Part shown: positions 1 to 9,107 of the stretch, piece after piece
Layout: every line of letters starts with the position of its first letter
Position numbering within the stretch: the stretch's first letter is position 1
Origin: Chryseobacterium sp. G0186
Lineage (GTDB): Bacteria; Bacteroidota; Bacteroidia; Flavobacteriales; Weeksellaceae
Assembly: GCF_003815675.1 (NCBI RefSeq)
Contig: NZ_CP033918.1
Location: forward strand, 2,418,001 to 2,482,000
DNA length: 64,000 nt
Reading direction: 5' to 3'
Program-made: the position numbers and the translations under genes
The notes under the pieces: generated by a model
Told to the model about the DNA's origin: nothing
Seen by the model: only the letters and a program-made list of their open reading frames with translations
Databases searched by the model: none

Positions 1-1
1 T

Positions 2-3000
2 CAGTTGTATTATGATGTAAGAATTGGAGAGTTTTCGTCCAATGCTAAAACGATTTTCAATCTGGTTCCCAAAAATACAATTCCATCCAATATAGCACTT
101 CCCTCCAACTTCAGTATAAAAGGGAATGCAAAGGGAACAACTAAAGTGGTGAACGCCGACCTTAACCTCTACTCCACTCTCGGAAATGCCGCTGTGATAG
201 CCAATGTAGATATGCGTAGAAAAAACCATGAACTCTACGATATAAAAGCTAATCTTCAGGGAGTTCAGGTAGGAAAAATCATCAAAAATAAAGATATAGG
301 ACCCATTACAGCCCAAATTGCCGCAAAAGGAGAAAGCTTTGATTTTAAAAATGCTAATGCAGATGTAAAGGGACACGTTGCTTCTGCTGTTTATAAAGGC
401 TACCGTTACCAAAATATGAATTTAACAGGTAAGATCAACAAAGGAGCTTATCATGTTATCTTAAATTCAAAAGATCCGAATGCGGATTTACAGTTAACAG
501 CTTCAGGTATTTATGATGAAAAAAATCCTACAATAAAAGTAAATGGTGAAGTCATCAAGCTTGATGTGAATAAGCTTGGATTCTATGAAAAACCAATGAT
601 TATTGCCGGAAAAATTGATGGTGATTTTACAAGCCTTGATCCCAATAATCTGAATGGGTATGTAAACCTTAAAGACTTTGCGTTTTCCGATACCAAGGAG
701 GTTTACCCCGTACAGGAAGTTAACCTGAAAGCTTCTTCTACCACAGATTCCACCAAGATTCTTTTCAATTCCCAGATTGCAGATGTAGAGCTGAAAGGGA
801 AATATAAACTTACTCAGATTTTTGGAGCCTTAACGCAAACCATTAATCAATATTATCAGTTTCAGAAGCCGGATAAAACTCAGAAAATCGATCCGGGACA
901 GCATTTTACGTTTACGGCAAAAGTGAAAAACGATGATCTGATCAGAAAATTTGTACCGGATCTGAAAAGTTTTGAAACGATTAATTTAACCGGAAATTAT
1001 GATGCTGACTCTCAAAAAATTGAGCTTAACGGACAGATTCCGCAATTGCTATATGGCGAAAATACCATTGAAAAAGGAACTTTAAAAGTAACCAATGAAA
1101 ATCAGGCACTGCAATACAGTCTTAATGTAGCGGCCTTAAAAAGTTCAAGCTTTTCAATCAACAAGATTGATATCAACGGAAATGTTGTTGATAATACCAT
1201 CAGTTACAATGCTACCACAAAGGATGATAAAGATGTTACCCGATTTCTTCTTGCAGGAAGTGCCAAATCCCTGAATGATATTACTGAAGTTTCACTGAAT
1301 CCGAATGGTTTAAAACTAAACTATACCGATTGGAATGTGGCTGAAAACAATAAAATTCAGATCAGCAGCAAAGGAATACTGGCTGATAATTTTACATTAA
1401 CAAACGGAGCCAGCCAAATATCCGTTCAGTCGGAAAGCAGCAGCCCAACCAGCCCTTTGAACATTGCACTCAAGGATTTTAAGATTGAAACGATTACAGA
1501 ACTCATTAAAAAAGATACGGTTCTGGCAAGAGGAACAATCAACGGAACGGCTCAGCTGAGGGATGTGACGAAAGATATGACATTCACTTCTGATTTAAAT
1601 ATTTCTGATCTGATTGTCTATGGAAGTCCTATCGGAAATCTTGCTGTGAAAGTAAACAATTCTTCACCGAAACTTTTAAATGCTGACATTGCTCTCTCAG
1701 GAAACAATAACGATGTGAAAATTCTTGGGGATTACAATACCTCTTCAAGCACTTTTGATCTGAATATGGCTATCAATAAGCTTCAGATGAAGAGTATTCA
1801 AGGTTTTTCAATGAATGCCCTTACCAATACAGAGGGATATCTTTCCGGAAATTTAAAAATTACAGGTACCACTGATAAGCCTAACATTTTAGGAAAGGTA
1901 AAGTTCAATGATGCGGGGCTGGAAATTGCCAAAACGGGAAGTGACTTTAGAAAATTGAATGATGAAATAGATTTCACCAGCCGTGGGATTGAATTCGATA
2001 AGTTTAAAATTAACGACAAAGACGGAAATGCGCTTGTTGTAGACGGACAGGTTCTTACACAAACCTATAGAGATTTTGCATTTAACCTGAATGTCAACGC
2101 CAAGGACTTCAAGGTGGTTAACTCTCAAAAATCAAATGATGCCATGATGTATGGGGTACTTGCCATTAATGCAGGACTTCGTATCCGTGGAGATCTGGAT
2201 CTGCCAAAAGTAGACGGAAAGTTGAGTGTTGCCGACAATACAGATTTCACCTTTGTTCTACCTCAATCCAGTCCTACTTTACAGGAAAGAGAGGGCATTG
2301 TAGAGTTTGTAGATCAGGATCAGGTTGTTTTAAATAAAACCATTAAAGCAGATTCTCTTAATGCCCAAAGCCGTATCAAGGGAATGGATGTAAGCGTTAA
2401 TATTGAAGTAAGCAAAGAAGCAAAACTTTCCATTGTAATCGACAAGGCCAATGGTGATTTTGTACAGCTACAGGGTGAAGCTGAGCTTACCGGTGGAATT
2501 GATCCGTCGGGAAAAACCACACTGGTAGGTGTCTATGAAGTAAACAAAGGAAGTTATGATCTTTCTGTAAGCTTCCTGAAGCGTAAGTTTGATATTCAGA
2601 AAGGAAGCACCATTACCTGGACCGGCGAGCCTACAATGGCTGTCATGGACATTACAGCGGTTTATAAAACGGAAGCCGCTCCTATTGACCTTGTAGAGCA
2701 GCAGGTAAGCGGCGATGGCAGCGCATCCCTGATCAATCAGTTTAAGCAGAGAATACCATTCAATGCTCTATTGAAAATGAAAGGAGAACTGTTGAAACCT
2801 CAGCTTAGCTTTGATGTTACCACAGACGAGAAAAATAATGCAGTCTCTACTAACGTGAAAGATGTTGTTGATCAAAAACTTGCCCAACTAAGAACTCAGG
2901 AATCTGAATTGAATAAACAGGTATTTGCCTTACTTCTTCTGAACCGTTTTATTGGGGAAAATCCATTTGAAAGCGGTGCGGGAATGTCTGCGGAAACCAT

Positions 3001-3475
3001 GGCAAGACAAAGTGTGAGTAAAATTTTATCCCAACAGCTGAATAATTTAGCAGCAGGACTAATTAAGGGCGTAGATCTTAACTTTGGTCTTGATTCTTCT
3101 GAGGATTATTCTACCGGACAGAAAAATACCCGAACAGATCTTAATGTAGATATCAGCAAAAAACTTCTGAATGACCGATTGAAAGTAACGGTAGGAAGTA
3201 ACTTCGGATTGGAAGGCCAAGCTCGTCAGAATGAAAGCATGACCAATATTGCCGGTAACGTTTCTGTAGACTACAGTCTTTCCAAGGACGGAAGATATAT
3301 GCTGCGTGCTTACCGCAAGGATGAATATCAGGTGGCTCTTCAGGGGCAGATTATAGAAACCGGAGTTGGATTTATCATTACGCTGGACTATGACAAATTC
3401 CGGGAAATTTTCCAGAAAACAAAGGAGAAGAAATCCAAAAAGAATAAAAACAATCAAGTGGTAGAATTTAAATAA
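2..3475 (+). CDS. tamB: TamB-family translocation/assembly protein, 5' end missing
   Basis: TamB-type (DUF490) protein, the periplasm-spanning partner of the TamA/TamL barrel, thought to support outer-membrane protein or lipid transport. The frame is open to the left edge (codon 2-4 is CAG), so the N-terminal membrane anchor lies outside; about 1,157 residues are visible. They consist of long stretches of amphipathic beta repeats (many G-x-L-K-I and D-G-x-I-type strands) with the conserved TamB domain in roughly the last 450 residues. The C-terminus is Lys-rich after the last strand. The stop codon overlaps the tamL start by one base (TAATG), so the two genes are translationally coupled, as expected for partners. 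Family assignment is confident; the exact cargo is unknown. Confidence 0.9.
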   Translation, partial: QLYYDVRIGEFSSNAKTIFNLVPKNTIPSNIALPSNFSIKGNAKGTTKVVNADLNLYSTLGNAAVIANVDMRRKNHELYDIKANLQGVQVGKIIKNKDIGPITAQIAAKGESFDFKNANADVKGHVASAVYKGYRYQNMNLTGKINKGAYHVILNSKDPNADLQLTASGIYDEKNPTIKVNGEVIKLDVNKLGFYEKPMIIAGKIDGDFTSLDPNNLNGYVNLKDFAFSDTKEVYPVQEVNLKASSTTDSTKILFNSQIADVELKGKYKLTQIFGALTQTINQYYQFQKPDKTQKIDPGQHFTFTAKVKNDDLIRKFVPDLKSFETINLTGNYDADSQKIELNGQIPQLLYGENTIEKGTLKVTNENQALQYSLNVAALKSSSFSINKIDINGNVVDNTISYNATTKDDKDVTRFLLAGSAKSLNDITEVSLNPNGLKLNYTDWNVAENNKIQISSKGILADNFTLTNGASQISVQSESSSPTSPLNIALKDFKIETITELIKKDTVLARGTINGTAQLRDVTKDMTFTSDLNISDLIVYGSPIGNLAVKVNNSSPKLLNADIALSGNNNDVKILGDYNTSSSTFDLNMAINKLQMKSIQGFSMNALTNTEGYLSGNLKITGTTDKPNILGKVKFNDAGLEIAKTGSDFRKLNDEIDFTSRGIEFDKFKINDKDGNALVVDGQVLTQTYRDFAFNLNVNAKDFKVVNSQKSNDAMMYGVLAINAGLRIRGDLDLPKVDGKLSVADNTDFTFVLPQSSPTLQEREGIVEFVDQDQVVLNKTIKADSLNAQSRIKGMDVSVNIEVSKEAKLSIVIDKANGDFVQLQGEAELTGGIDPSGKTTLVGVYEVNKGSYDLSVSFLKRKFDIQKGSTITWTGEPTMAVMDITAVYKTEAAPIDLVEQQVSGDGSASLINQFKQRIPFNALLKMKGELLKPQLSFDVTTDEKNNAVSTNVKDVVDQKLAQLRTQESELNKQVFALLLLNRFIGENPFESGAGMSAETMARQSVSKILSQQLNNLAAGLIKGVDLNFGLDSSEDYSTGQKNTRTDLNVDISKKLLNDRLKVTVGSNFGLEGQARQNESMTNIAGNVSVDYSLSKDGRYMLRAYRKDEYQVALQGQIIETGVGFIITLDYDKFREIFQKTKEKKSKKNKNNQVVEFK

Positions 3476-5802
3476 TGAGTAATACATTTCATACATATTG
3501 CAAATATCTGTTGGTTTCCGGGTTGGCATCAGCTGTAGTTTCCTGCAGTAATACAAGGTTTTTGAAAGAAAATCAATTGCTCTATACCGGAGCTACCGTA
3601 AAGATTGAAAACGATACCATTTCGAAAAAAGAAAAAAAAGAACTTCAGACTGCACTGGAAGGAAAGCTTACCCCAAAGCCCAATTCTACTTTTTTAGGAA
3701 TGCGTCCTAAGCTGTATTTCTACAATATTGCCAAGGAACCTAAGAAAGATAAAGGGTTCAACTACTGGCTTAAATATAAAATGGGTGAAAAACCTGTATT
3801 GCTAGGAGATGTAGACCGTGAATTCAATAAGGATATTATTGAAAACTATTCCGAAAACAAAGGCTACTTCAATGCAAGAGCAACTTATGATACGGTTTCC
3901 AAGAATAAAAAAGCCCACGTTATTTATACGGTAAAACCAGGTGCCAGATACCTTATTGACGGAGTAAAATTTCAGAAAGATTCTACTCTCATTAATCAGG
4001 AAATTCAAAACTCTGCTCATAAAACCTTTCTTAAAAATGGTAACCCATTTGATCTTGATGTCATTAAATCAGAAAGAGAAAGAATTGATAACAGTTTAAA
4101 GGAAAGAGGATTTTATTATTTCCATCCTGACAATATTATTGTACAGGCAGACAGTACTGTCAATAAAAATCATAAGGTAGAGCTGAATGTAAAGCTTAAG
4201 GATAACACTCCGAATTTATCAACTCAACAGTTTAGTATTGATAAGGTTATTGTATTTCCCAACTATAATATTCAGGATGTAAAAGACGGGAAGTATTCTA
4301 TCCCAATGGACAAGGATTCTCTTGGTAAGTATGCTTTTGATGATATTTACGTCATTGATCCGCAGCATAAATTCAAACCGAAGATTTTCGACAGGGCTTT
4401 GTACTTTAAAAAAGGTGATCTTTATAACCGTTCGAACCATAATCTCACGTTGAACCGATTGATCAGCCTGGGAGTCTTCAAGTTTGTGAAAAATGAATTT
4501 GTGACCTCAGATTCTTTACAACATAAATTTGATACCTATTATTTATTAACCCCAAGACAAATCCAGTCATTACGCCTTGAAGCATTAGGAAGAACCAATT
4601 CTGCCAATTACGCCGGTAGTGAGCTTAATCTTAACTGGACCCATAGAAATTTCTTCCGTGGTGCAGAACAGTTTAAAGCATCTATTTACGGTGCATTCGA
4701 CTTTCAGATGGGAGGCGCTCAGGATGCCAATAATATTTTCCGTGCAGGAACAAATGTTCAGCTTTCCATACCGAGGATTGTTGCCCCATTTCGTTTCCAC
4801 TCTTCCAGTGAATTTGTGCCACGAACCAATATTACATTGGGGTATGAATTCCAAAACAGAACAAAATATTATACTCTTAATAACTTCACGGCCTCATTCG
4901 GATATTTATGGAAAGAGAATGCCCGAAAAGAACATGAGCTGAAAGTGATTGACATCACCTTGGTCTCCCCACAGAAAGTTACAGCCGCCTATGACTCAAT
5001 ATCCAAAATAAATCCGGCAATGGCACGAATTGTCCAGAGGCAACTTATTTTTGGACCTACTTATTCCTATACTTACACCAACACGATGCTCCCGAAAAAG
5101 AATACCTTTTATTATAAAGGTACCCTTGATCTGGCAGGAAATATTACAGGACTGGTAACCGGAGCCAATGTAAAAGAGGGTAAAGAAAAAAAGATTTTTG
5201 GAATCCCTTTCAGTCAATATGCTAAGATTGAAAATGATTTCAGATTCTATCATAAGTTCACAGAAAAATCCTCATTGGCTACAAGGTTTATTGGTGGAAT
5301 TGCTTATCCATATGGAAACTCAGAATTCGTTCCTTTTTCCAAGCAATTTTTCTCAGGAGGAAGCAACAGTATCAGGGCATTTCGTGCAAGAACATTAGGA
5401 CCGGGAAGTTTTGACCCAAGAACTATACAAGAAGGTACTTATTTTGACCAATCCGGAGATATTAAATTAGAATTAAATGCGGAATATCGTGCTAATCTTT
5501 ACAAGTTTTTAAATGCTGCGGTCTTTGTAGATACCGGAAACATCTGGCTTCTTGATAGTGATCCACTCAGACCCGGAGCTAAATTTTCAAAAGATTTTCT
5601 GAACGAAATTGCCGTAGGAGCGGGAGTAGGTTTAAGGCTTGATTTTTCTATTTTGATTTTAAGATTAGACTTAGCCATGCCTTTGAGAGTACCTTACTAT
5701 GAAAAGGGAAGCAGATGGGCCTTCGATAAGATCAATTTCGGAGATCCAAGCTGGAGAAAAGACAATCTTGTTTTGAATATTGCCATTGGATATCCTTTTT
5801 AA
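3475..5802 (+). CDS. tamL: TamL: lipidated BamA/TamA-family outer membrane protein
   Basis: Outer-membrane barrel of the BamA/TamA (Omp85) family, 775 residues. A signal peptide ends in a lipobox, V-V-S-C with Cys24, so the protein is probably a lipoprotein. This is the Bacteroidota TamL form, unlike non-lipidated proteobacterial TamA. POTRA-like segments occupy about residues 35-370; the C-terminal ~380 residues form the surface-antigen barrel, with the F-S-G-G-S-N-S-I-R-A-F motif typical of the loop-6 region, and end in Phe as BAM substrates usually do. It starts one base inside the tamB stop. It is followed after one base by the YihY-family gene. Role: with TamB, assembly or transport at the outer membrane (family knowledge). 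Confidence 0.9.
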   Translation: MSNTFHTYCKYLLVSGLASAVVSCSNTRFLKENQLLYTGATVKIENDTISKKEKKELQTALEGKLTPKPNSTFLGMRPKLYFYNIAKEPKKDKGFNYWLKYKMGEKPVLLGDVDREFNKDIIENYSENKGYFNARATYDTVSKNKKAHVIYTVKPGARYLIDGVKFQKDSTLINQEIQNSAHKTFLKNGNPFDLDVIKSERERIDNSLKERGFYYFHPDNIIVQADSTVNKNHKVELNVKLKDNTPNLSTQQFSIDKVIVFPNYNIQDVKDGKYSIPMDKDSLGKYAFDDIYVIDPQHKFKPKIFDRALYFKKGDLYNRSNHNLTLNRLISLGVFKFVKNEFVTSDSLQHKFDTYYLLTPRQIQSLRLEALGRTNSANYAGSELNLNWTHRNFFRGAEQFKASIYGAFDFQMGGAQDANNIFRAGTNVQLSIPRIVAPFRFHSSSEFVPRTNITLGYEFQNRTKYYTLNNFTASFGYLWKENARKEHELKVIDITLVSPQKVTAAYDSISKINPAMARIVQRQLIFGPTYSYTYTNTMLPKKNTFYYKGTLDLAGNITGLVTGANVKEGKEKKIFGIPFSQYAKIENDFRFYHKFTEKSSLATRFIGGIAYPYGNSEFVPFSKQFFSGGSNSIRAFRARTLGPGSFDPRTIQEGTYFDQSGDIKLELNAEYRANLYKFLNAAVFVDTGNIWLLDSDPLRPGAKFSKDFLNEIAVGAGVGLRLDFSILILRLDLAMPLRVPYYEKGSRWAFDKINFGDPSWRKDNLVLNIAIGYPF

Positions 5803-5803
5803 T

Positions 5804-6736
5804 ATGATGAATAATATAAAATTTTTCTGGGAGGTTCTTAAGGAAACATTTACAGAATGGAACAGTTCTTCCGCATCAAAAGATTCGGCAAGTCTGGCTT
5901 ATTATGCTATTTTTTCCATCCCGGGATTATTAATTATTATCATCTGGGTGCTTGGTAATTTCTTTGGTGAAGAAGCCATCCGGGGGCAGATCAGCACTCA
6001 GATCAGCGGTATCATGGGGCCTGATGTAGCAAAAAGCATTGAAGGGATGCTTGCCGGTGCCCTGATTGACAAGAAAAATATTTTTATGAAAGCTGTGGGG
6101 GTAGGAGCCTTGGTTTTTGGTTCCACTACTCTCTTCTTTCAACTTCAACATACATTGAACTCGCTTTGGGACGTAGAATCTGCTCCTAAAAAAGCTTTAA
6201 TTAAATTTTTACTGGACAGGGCCAACTCTCTTGGGATGATCCTTATTCTCGGCTTTTTACTGATGATTACGATGATTCTATCTTCATTAATCAGCCTTTT
6301 TAATACCATCATTACCCAATATTTTGGATTTGAAACCTACTTACTCGTTGAGGTTGTCAATTTTTCCATTGGATTTGGGCTTGTTATGTTGCTATTTGCC
6401 TTAATGTTTAAAGTTCTTCCGGATGTTCAGATCACCTGGAAATCTGTTTGGCGAGGTGCTTTTTTAACAACTACCTTATTTACACTGGGAAAGTTTTTAC
6501 TGAGTCTTTATTTCAATCAGGTTAAACCTACTTCAGCTTTTGGCGCTGCCGGAACGGTAATTTTGATTATGATGTGGATTAATTATTCCTGCATGCTGAT
6601 TTTTTTCGGAGCTAAATTTACCAAGGTATATACTTATAAAAAAGGATATAAGGTAATTCTTTCCAAACATGCCAGATGGAATGCTGCGAAGCTATATGCA
6701 GATAGCCTGAAACAAATGAATGGTGAGAATAATTGA
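5804..6736 (+). CDS. YihY/BrkB-family inner membrane protein
   Basis: Polytopic membrane protein of the YihY/virulence-factor BrkB family (310 residues from the chosen start). Features seen: an N-terminal K-D-S-A-S-L-A-Y-Y-A-I-F-S-I-P segment typical of the family, five to six hydrophobic helices, and a terminal P-T-S-A-F-G-A-A-G-T-V stretch followed by the last helix. ATG 5804 is preferred over an in-frame upstream start inside tamL because it directly follows the tamL stop (5800-5802), giving an operon tamB-tamL-yihY. The family is often annotated as RNase BN by an old error; the true function is unsettled. Co-transcription with the Tam genes suggests an envelope role (inference). Confidence 0.88.
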   Translation: MMNNIKFFWEVLKETFTEWNSSSASKDSASLAYYAIFSIPGLLIIIIWVLGNFFGEEAIRGQISTQISGIMGPDVAKSIEGMLAGALIDKKNIFMKAVGVGALVFGSTTLFFQLQHTLNSLWDVESAPKKALIKFLLDRANSLGMILILGFLLMITMILSSLISLFNTIITQYFGFETYLLVEVVNFSIGFGLVMLLFALMFKVLPDVQITWKSVWRGAFLTTTLFTLGKFLLSLYFNQVKPTSAFGAAGTVILIMMWINYSCMLIFFGAKFTKVYTYKKGYKVILSKHARWNAAKLYADSLKQMNGENN

Positions 6737-6833
6737 TGATGAGGTTTGTGACCTAACATTCAGAATATAGAAATTTTAACCTAAAGAGAAAGTTCTCAAC
6801 TAACTTCTAACTTCTAATCTCTAACTTCTTCAT

Positions 6834-6861
6834 AAAAAAACCTCCCGAAAAACTCAGGAGG
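6834..6861 (-). terminator. Rho-independent terminator of argS
   Basis: On the minus strand CCTCCTGAG and TTCGGGAGG can pair (nine pairs, two of them wobble, triloop), followed by seven T (complement of 6834-6840). It lies 8 bases beyond the argS stop. The stem can also form on the plus strand and may stop transcription from the tam operon. Confidence 0.85.
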
Positions 6862-6868
6862 CTTATTT

Positions 6869-8629
6869 TTACATTCTGTTTACGGTTCCTATTCCCAGTA
6901 GCTCTAACGATTTTTTGATCGTCTTTGCGGTAAGGTCTGAAACATTCAAACGGAATTGCTTCATGTTCTCATCATCCTGATTCAGAATTGGGTTATTCTG
7001 ATAGAATGAATTATATGATTTCACAAGGTCATACACATAGTTTGCAACTAAGGCCGGGCTTAGTGTTTCTGCTGACTTCGCTACTACAGTTTTAAAGTTG
7101 GCTAATTGCATAATTAATTCTTTTTCAAACTGATTTAAAGTGACATCTGCCGTTTGCTTATAAGTAAACTCAGCCTTAGATAATAATGACTGGATACGAG
7201 CATAGGTATATTGAATAAACGGACCTGTATTTCCGTTAAAATCGATACTTTCTGCAGGGTTGAAAAGCATTTTTTTCTTTGGATCAACCTTTAGCATGAA
7301 GTATTTCAATGCTCCAAGTCCTACTGTTTCATAAGATACTTCTTTATCTTCATCAGAAAGAGTTTCCAGCTTTCCTAGTTCCTGAGCTTTAGATTTTGCA
7401 GTTTCATACATTTCCTGCATCAAATCATCAGCATCTACTACAGTTCCTTCACGGGATTTCATTTTACCTTCAGGAAGTTCTACCATTCCATAAGAAAGGT
7501 GGAATAACTGATCTGCCCATTCATAACCAAGCTTTTTAAGGATTTTAAATAATACCTGGAAGTGATAATCCTGCTCATTTCCTACAGTGTAGATCAATTT
7601 TTGAATGTCATTCTGCTTGAAACGTTCTACTGCAGTCCCTAAATCCTGTGTCATATAAACAGATGTTCCATCTGAACGCAATAATAGTTTTTGATCAAGC
7701 CCCTCCTCAGTCAGGTCACACCAAACGGAACCGTCTTCTTTCCGGTACAGAACTCCTTTATCCAAGCCTGCCTGAATAAGATCTTTTCCTAAAATATAAG
7801 TATTGCTTTCGTATTGAACCTGATCAAAATCAACCCCTAATCTTTTATAAGTATCATTGAATCCTTTGTATACCCAAGAGTTCATTTCAGCCCAAAGATT
7901 TCTTACCGTTGCATCACCATTTTCCCAGTCTAAAAGCATTTTTTGAGCCTCCTTTATTATTGGAGCATCTTTTTTAGCTTGTTCTTCCGTAATTCCTTTG
8001 TTGACAAGATCTGCTATTTCTGTCTTATAATTTTTATCAAATTCTACGTAATAGTTTCCTACAAACTTATCTCCTTTTGTATTGGTAGTTTCAGGAGTTT
8101 CTCCGTTCCCGAATTTCTCCCAAGCCAGCATAGACTTACAGATATGAATACCTCTGTCATTGATAATCTGTGTTTTGATTACCTCATATCCGGCTTCTTT
8201 TAAAATCTGTGCTACAGAGAATCCTAACAGGTTATTTCTAATGTGTCCTAAGTGTAGTGGTTTATTGGTATTGGGTGAAGAATATTCTACCATTACCGTA
8301 GCATTTTTCTTTTCTATTGTCGAAAAACCATCATGTACAGACCTGAAATTATCTACAAACAACTGATTTTTCACCTTAACATTAAGGAATCCTTTTACAA
8401 CGTTGAAGCTTTCAAAAAAATCTGATTGTTCTGTTAAAGCTTCTCCTAATTCTACCCCAATACTTTCAGGGTTTTTCTTCAATTGTTTTACCAATGGAAA
8501 AGTAACGATGGTAAAGTCACCTTCAAATTCAGTTTTATTTTCCTGAACTTCCAGCTTGATGTCTTTTAACTGATATACATTTAAAATGACCTCTGAAAGT
8601 TTTTGTTCTATAATAGCTTTAATATTCAT
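6869..8629 (-). CDS. argS: Arginyl-tRNA synthetase
   Basis: Class I aminoacyl-tRNA synthetase charging tRNA-Arg, cytoplasmic, 586 residues, usual family length. Domains in order: N-terminal Add-1 domain (1-100); catalytic Rossmann core with the HIGH signature H-L-G-H at 126-129 in the context S-S-P-N-T-N-K-P-L; a KMSK-equivalent loop G-K-M-K-S-R at 388-393; and a C-terminal DALR anticodon-binding domain ending G-T-V-N-R-M. A TAnnTTTG promoter element lies about 75 bases upstream and a terminator just downstream, so it is probably monocistronic. Nothing abnormal seen. Confidence 0.98.
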   Translation of the reverse strand: MNIKAIIEQKLSEVILNVYQLKDIKLEVQENKTEFEGDFTIVTFPLVKQLKKNPESIGVELGEALTEQSDFFESFNVVKGFLNVKVKNQLFVDNFRSVHDGFSTIEKKNATVMVEYSSPNTNKPLHLGHIRNNLLGFSVAQILKEAGYEVIKTQIINDRGIHICKSMLAWEKFGNGETPETTNTKGDKFVGNYYVEFDKNYKTEIADLVNKGITEEQAKKDAPIIKEAQKMLLDWENGDATVRNLWAEMNSWVYKGFNDTYKRLGVDFDQVQYESNTYILGKDLIQAGLDKGVLYRKEDGSVWCDLTEEGLDQKLLLRSDGTSVYMTQDLGTAVERFKQNDIQKLIYTVGNEQDYHFQVLFKILKKLGYEWADQLFHLSYGMVELPEGKMKSREGTVVDADDLMQEMYETAKSKAQELGKLETLSDEDKEVSYETVGLGALKYFMLKVDPKKKMLFNPAESIDFNGNTGPFIQYTYARIQSLLSKAEFTYKQTADVTLNQFEKELIMQLANFKTVVAKSAETLSPALVANYVYDLVKSYNSFYQNNPILNQDDENMKQFRLNVSDLTAKTIKKSLELLGIGTVNRM

Positions 8630-8701
8630 GTCTCTAAGTTCTCTTTTTAATAGCTTGAAGTAAAAATTTTCACAATTATTTTACCTCAGTATTTTGAGCT
8701 A

Positions 8702-8709
8702 CAAATATA
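8702..8709 (-). promoter_or_regulatory. argS promoter -7 element
   Basis: Minus-strand TATATTTG matches the Bacteroidota -7 consensus TAnnTTTG exactly, about 75 bases before the argS ATG. No convincing -33 TTG was found; the region where it would sit is part of the hairpin at 8713-8743. Confidence 0.5.
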
Positions 8710-8712
8710 CGG

Positions 8713-8743
8713 AAAGAGTTCGGTAACAGTTACCGAACTCTTT
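8713..8743. terminator. Perfect 14-bp hairpin between peptide gene and argS
   Basis: AAAGAGTTCGGTAA (8713-8726) pairs perfectly with 8730-8743 across a CAG loop. Its position 65 bases after the GG-peptide stop (minus strand) suggests it ends that transcript, although the T tract is better on the plus strand. It sits directly upstream of the argS -7 element. Confidence 0.6.
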
Positions 8744-8807
8744 TTAATTTATTAATCTAGTTCCGTTTCTAAATCTAAATACTTTTTTAAATTCTTTTAA
8801 AATTGCG

Positions 8808-8942
8808 TTAAGGGCATTCTACCGGATAACATCTTTTTTTAACAGGATCCCAGCAACCTCCTGTACCCGTACACCATTCCGGTGCATAACCTCCCTGCAC
8901 ATTTTTCAAATCCTGTTTTGATAATTTTTTTAAGTTTTTCAT
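8808..8942 (-). CDS. GG-leader, four-cysteine bacteriocin-like prepeptide (44 aa)
   Basis: Small peptide translated by hand from minus-strand ATG 8942 to TAA 8808. The leader is M-K-N-L-K-K-L-S-K-Q-D-L-K-N-V-Q-G-G: basic, with alternating Leu and a double-glycine cleavage site at residues 17-18, as in precursors processed by C39 peptidase/ABC exporters. The 26-residue core has four cysteines (24, 30, 38, 43), two Trp and ends in Glu-Cys-Pro. Chryseobacterium genomes carry many such 'bacteriocin-like' genes of unknown role. No C39 transporter or modification enzyme is nearby. It shares the leader type, four cysteines and terminal Cys-Pro with the peptides at 38827 and 45204. Function (toxin, signal or envelope peptide) is not known. 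Confidence 0.8.
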   Translation of the reverse strand: MKNLKKLSKQDLKNVQGGYAPEWCTGTGGCWDPVKKRCYPVECP

Positions 8943-9057
8943 ATTATTATTTTTATTGTGATATTAAATATAATAATAAATTATGAAAATAGAGATAAAG
9001 CTTTGATTCAACATGTCACTAATATTTGTTTTTAACATTCTAAAATAAAGCCAGATC

Positions 9058-9082
9058 AACAAAAACCGCCCGAAGGCGGTTT
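9058..9082 (-). terminator. Terminator of the susC-susD operon
   Basis: Minus strand: AAACCGCC, loop TTCG, GGCGGTTT, then further T residues. Eight perfect pairs closed by a stable UUCG-type tetraloop, 26 bases beyond the susD stop. Confidence 0.9.
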
Positions 9083-9107
9083 ACATTTGTTATAGAGAAA
9101 ATATTAT

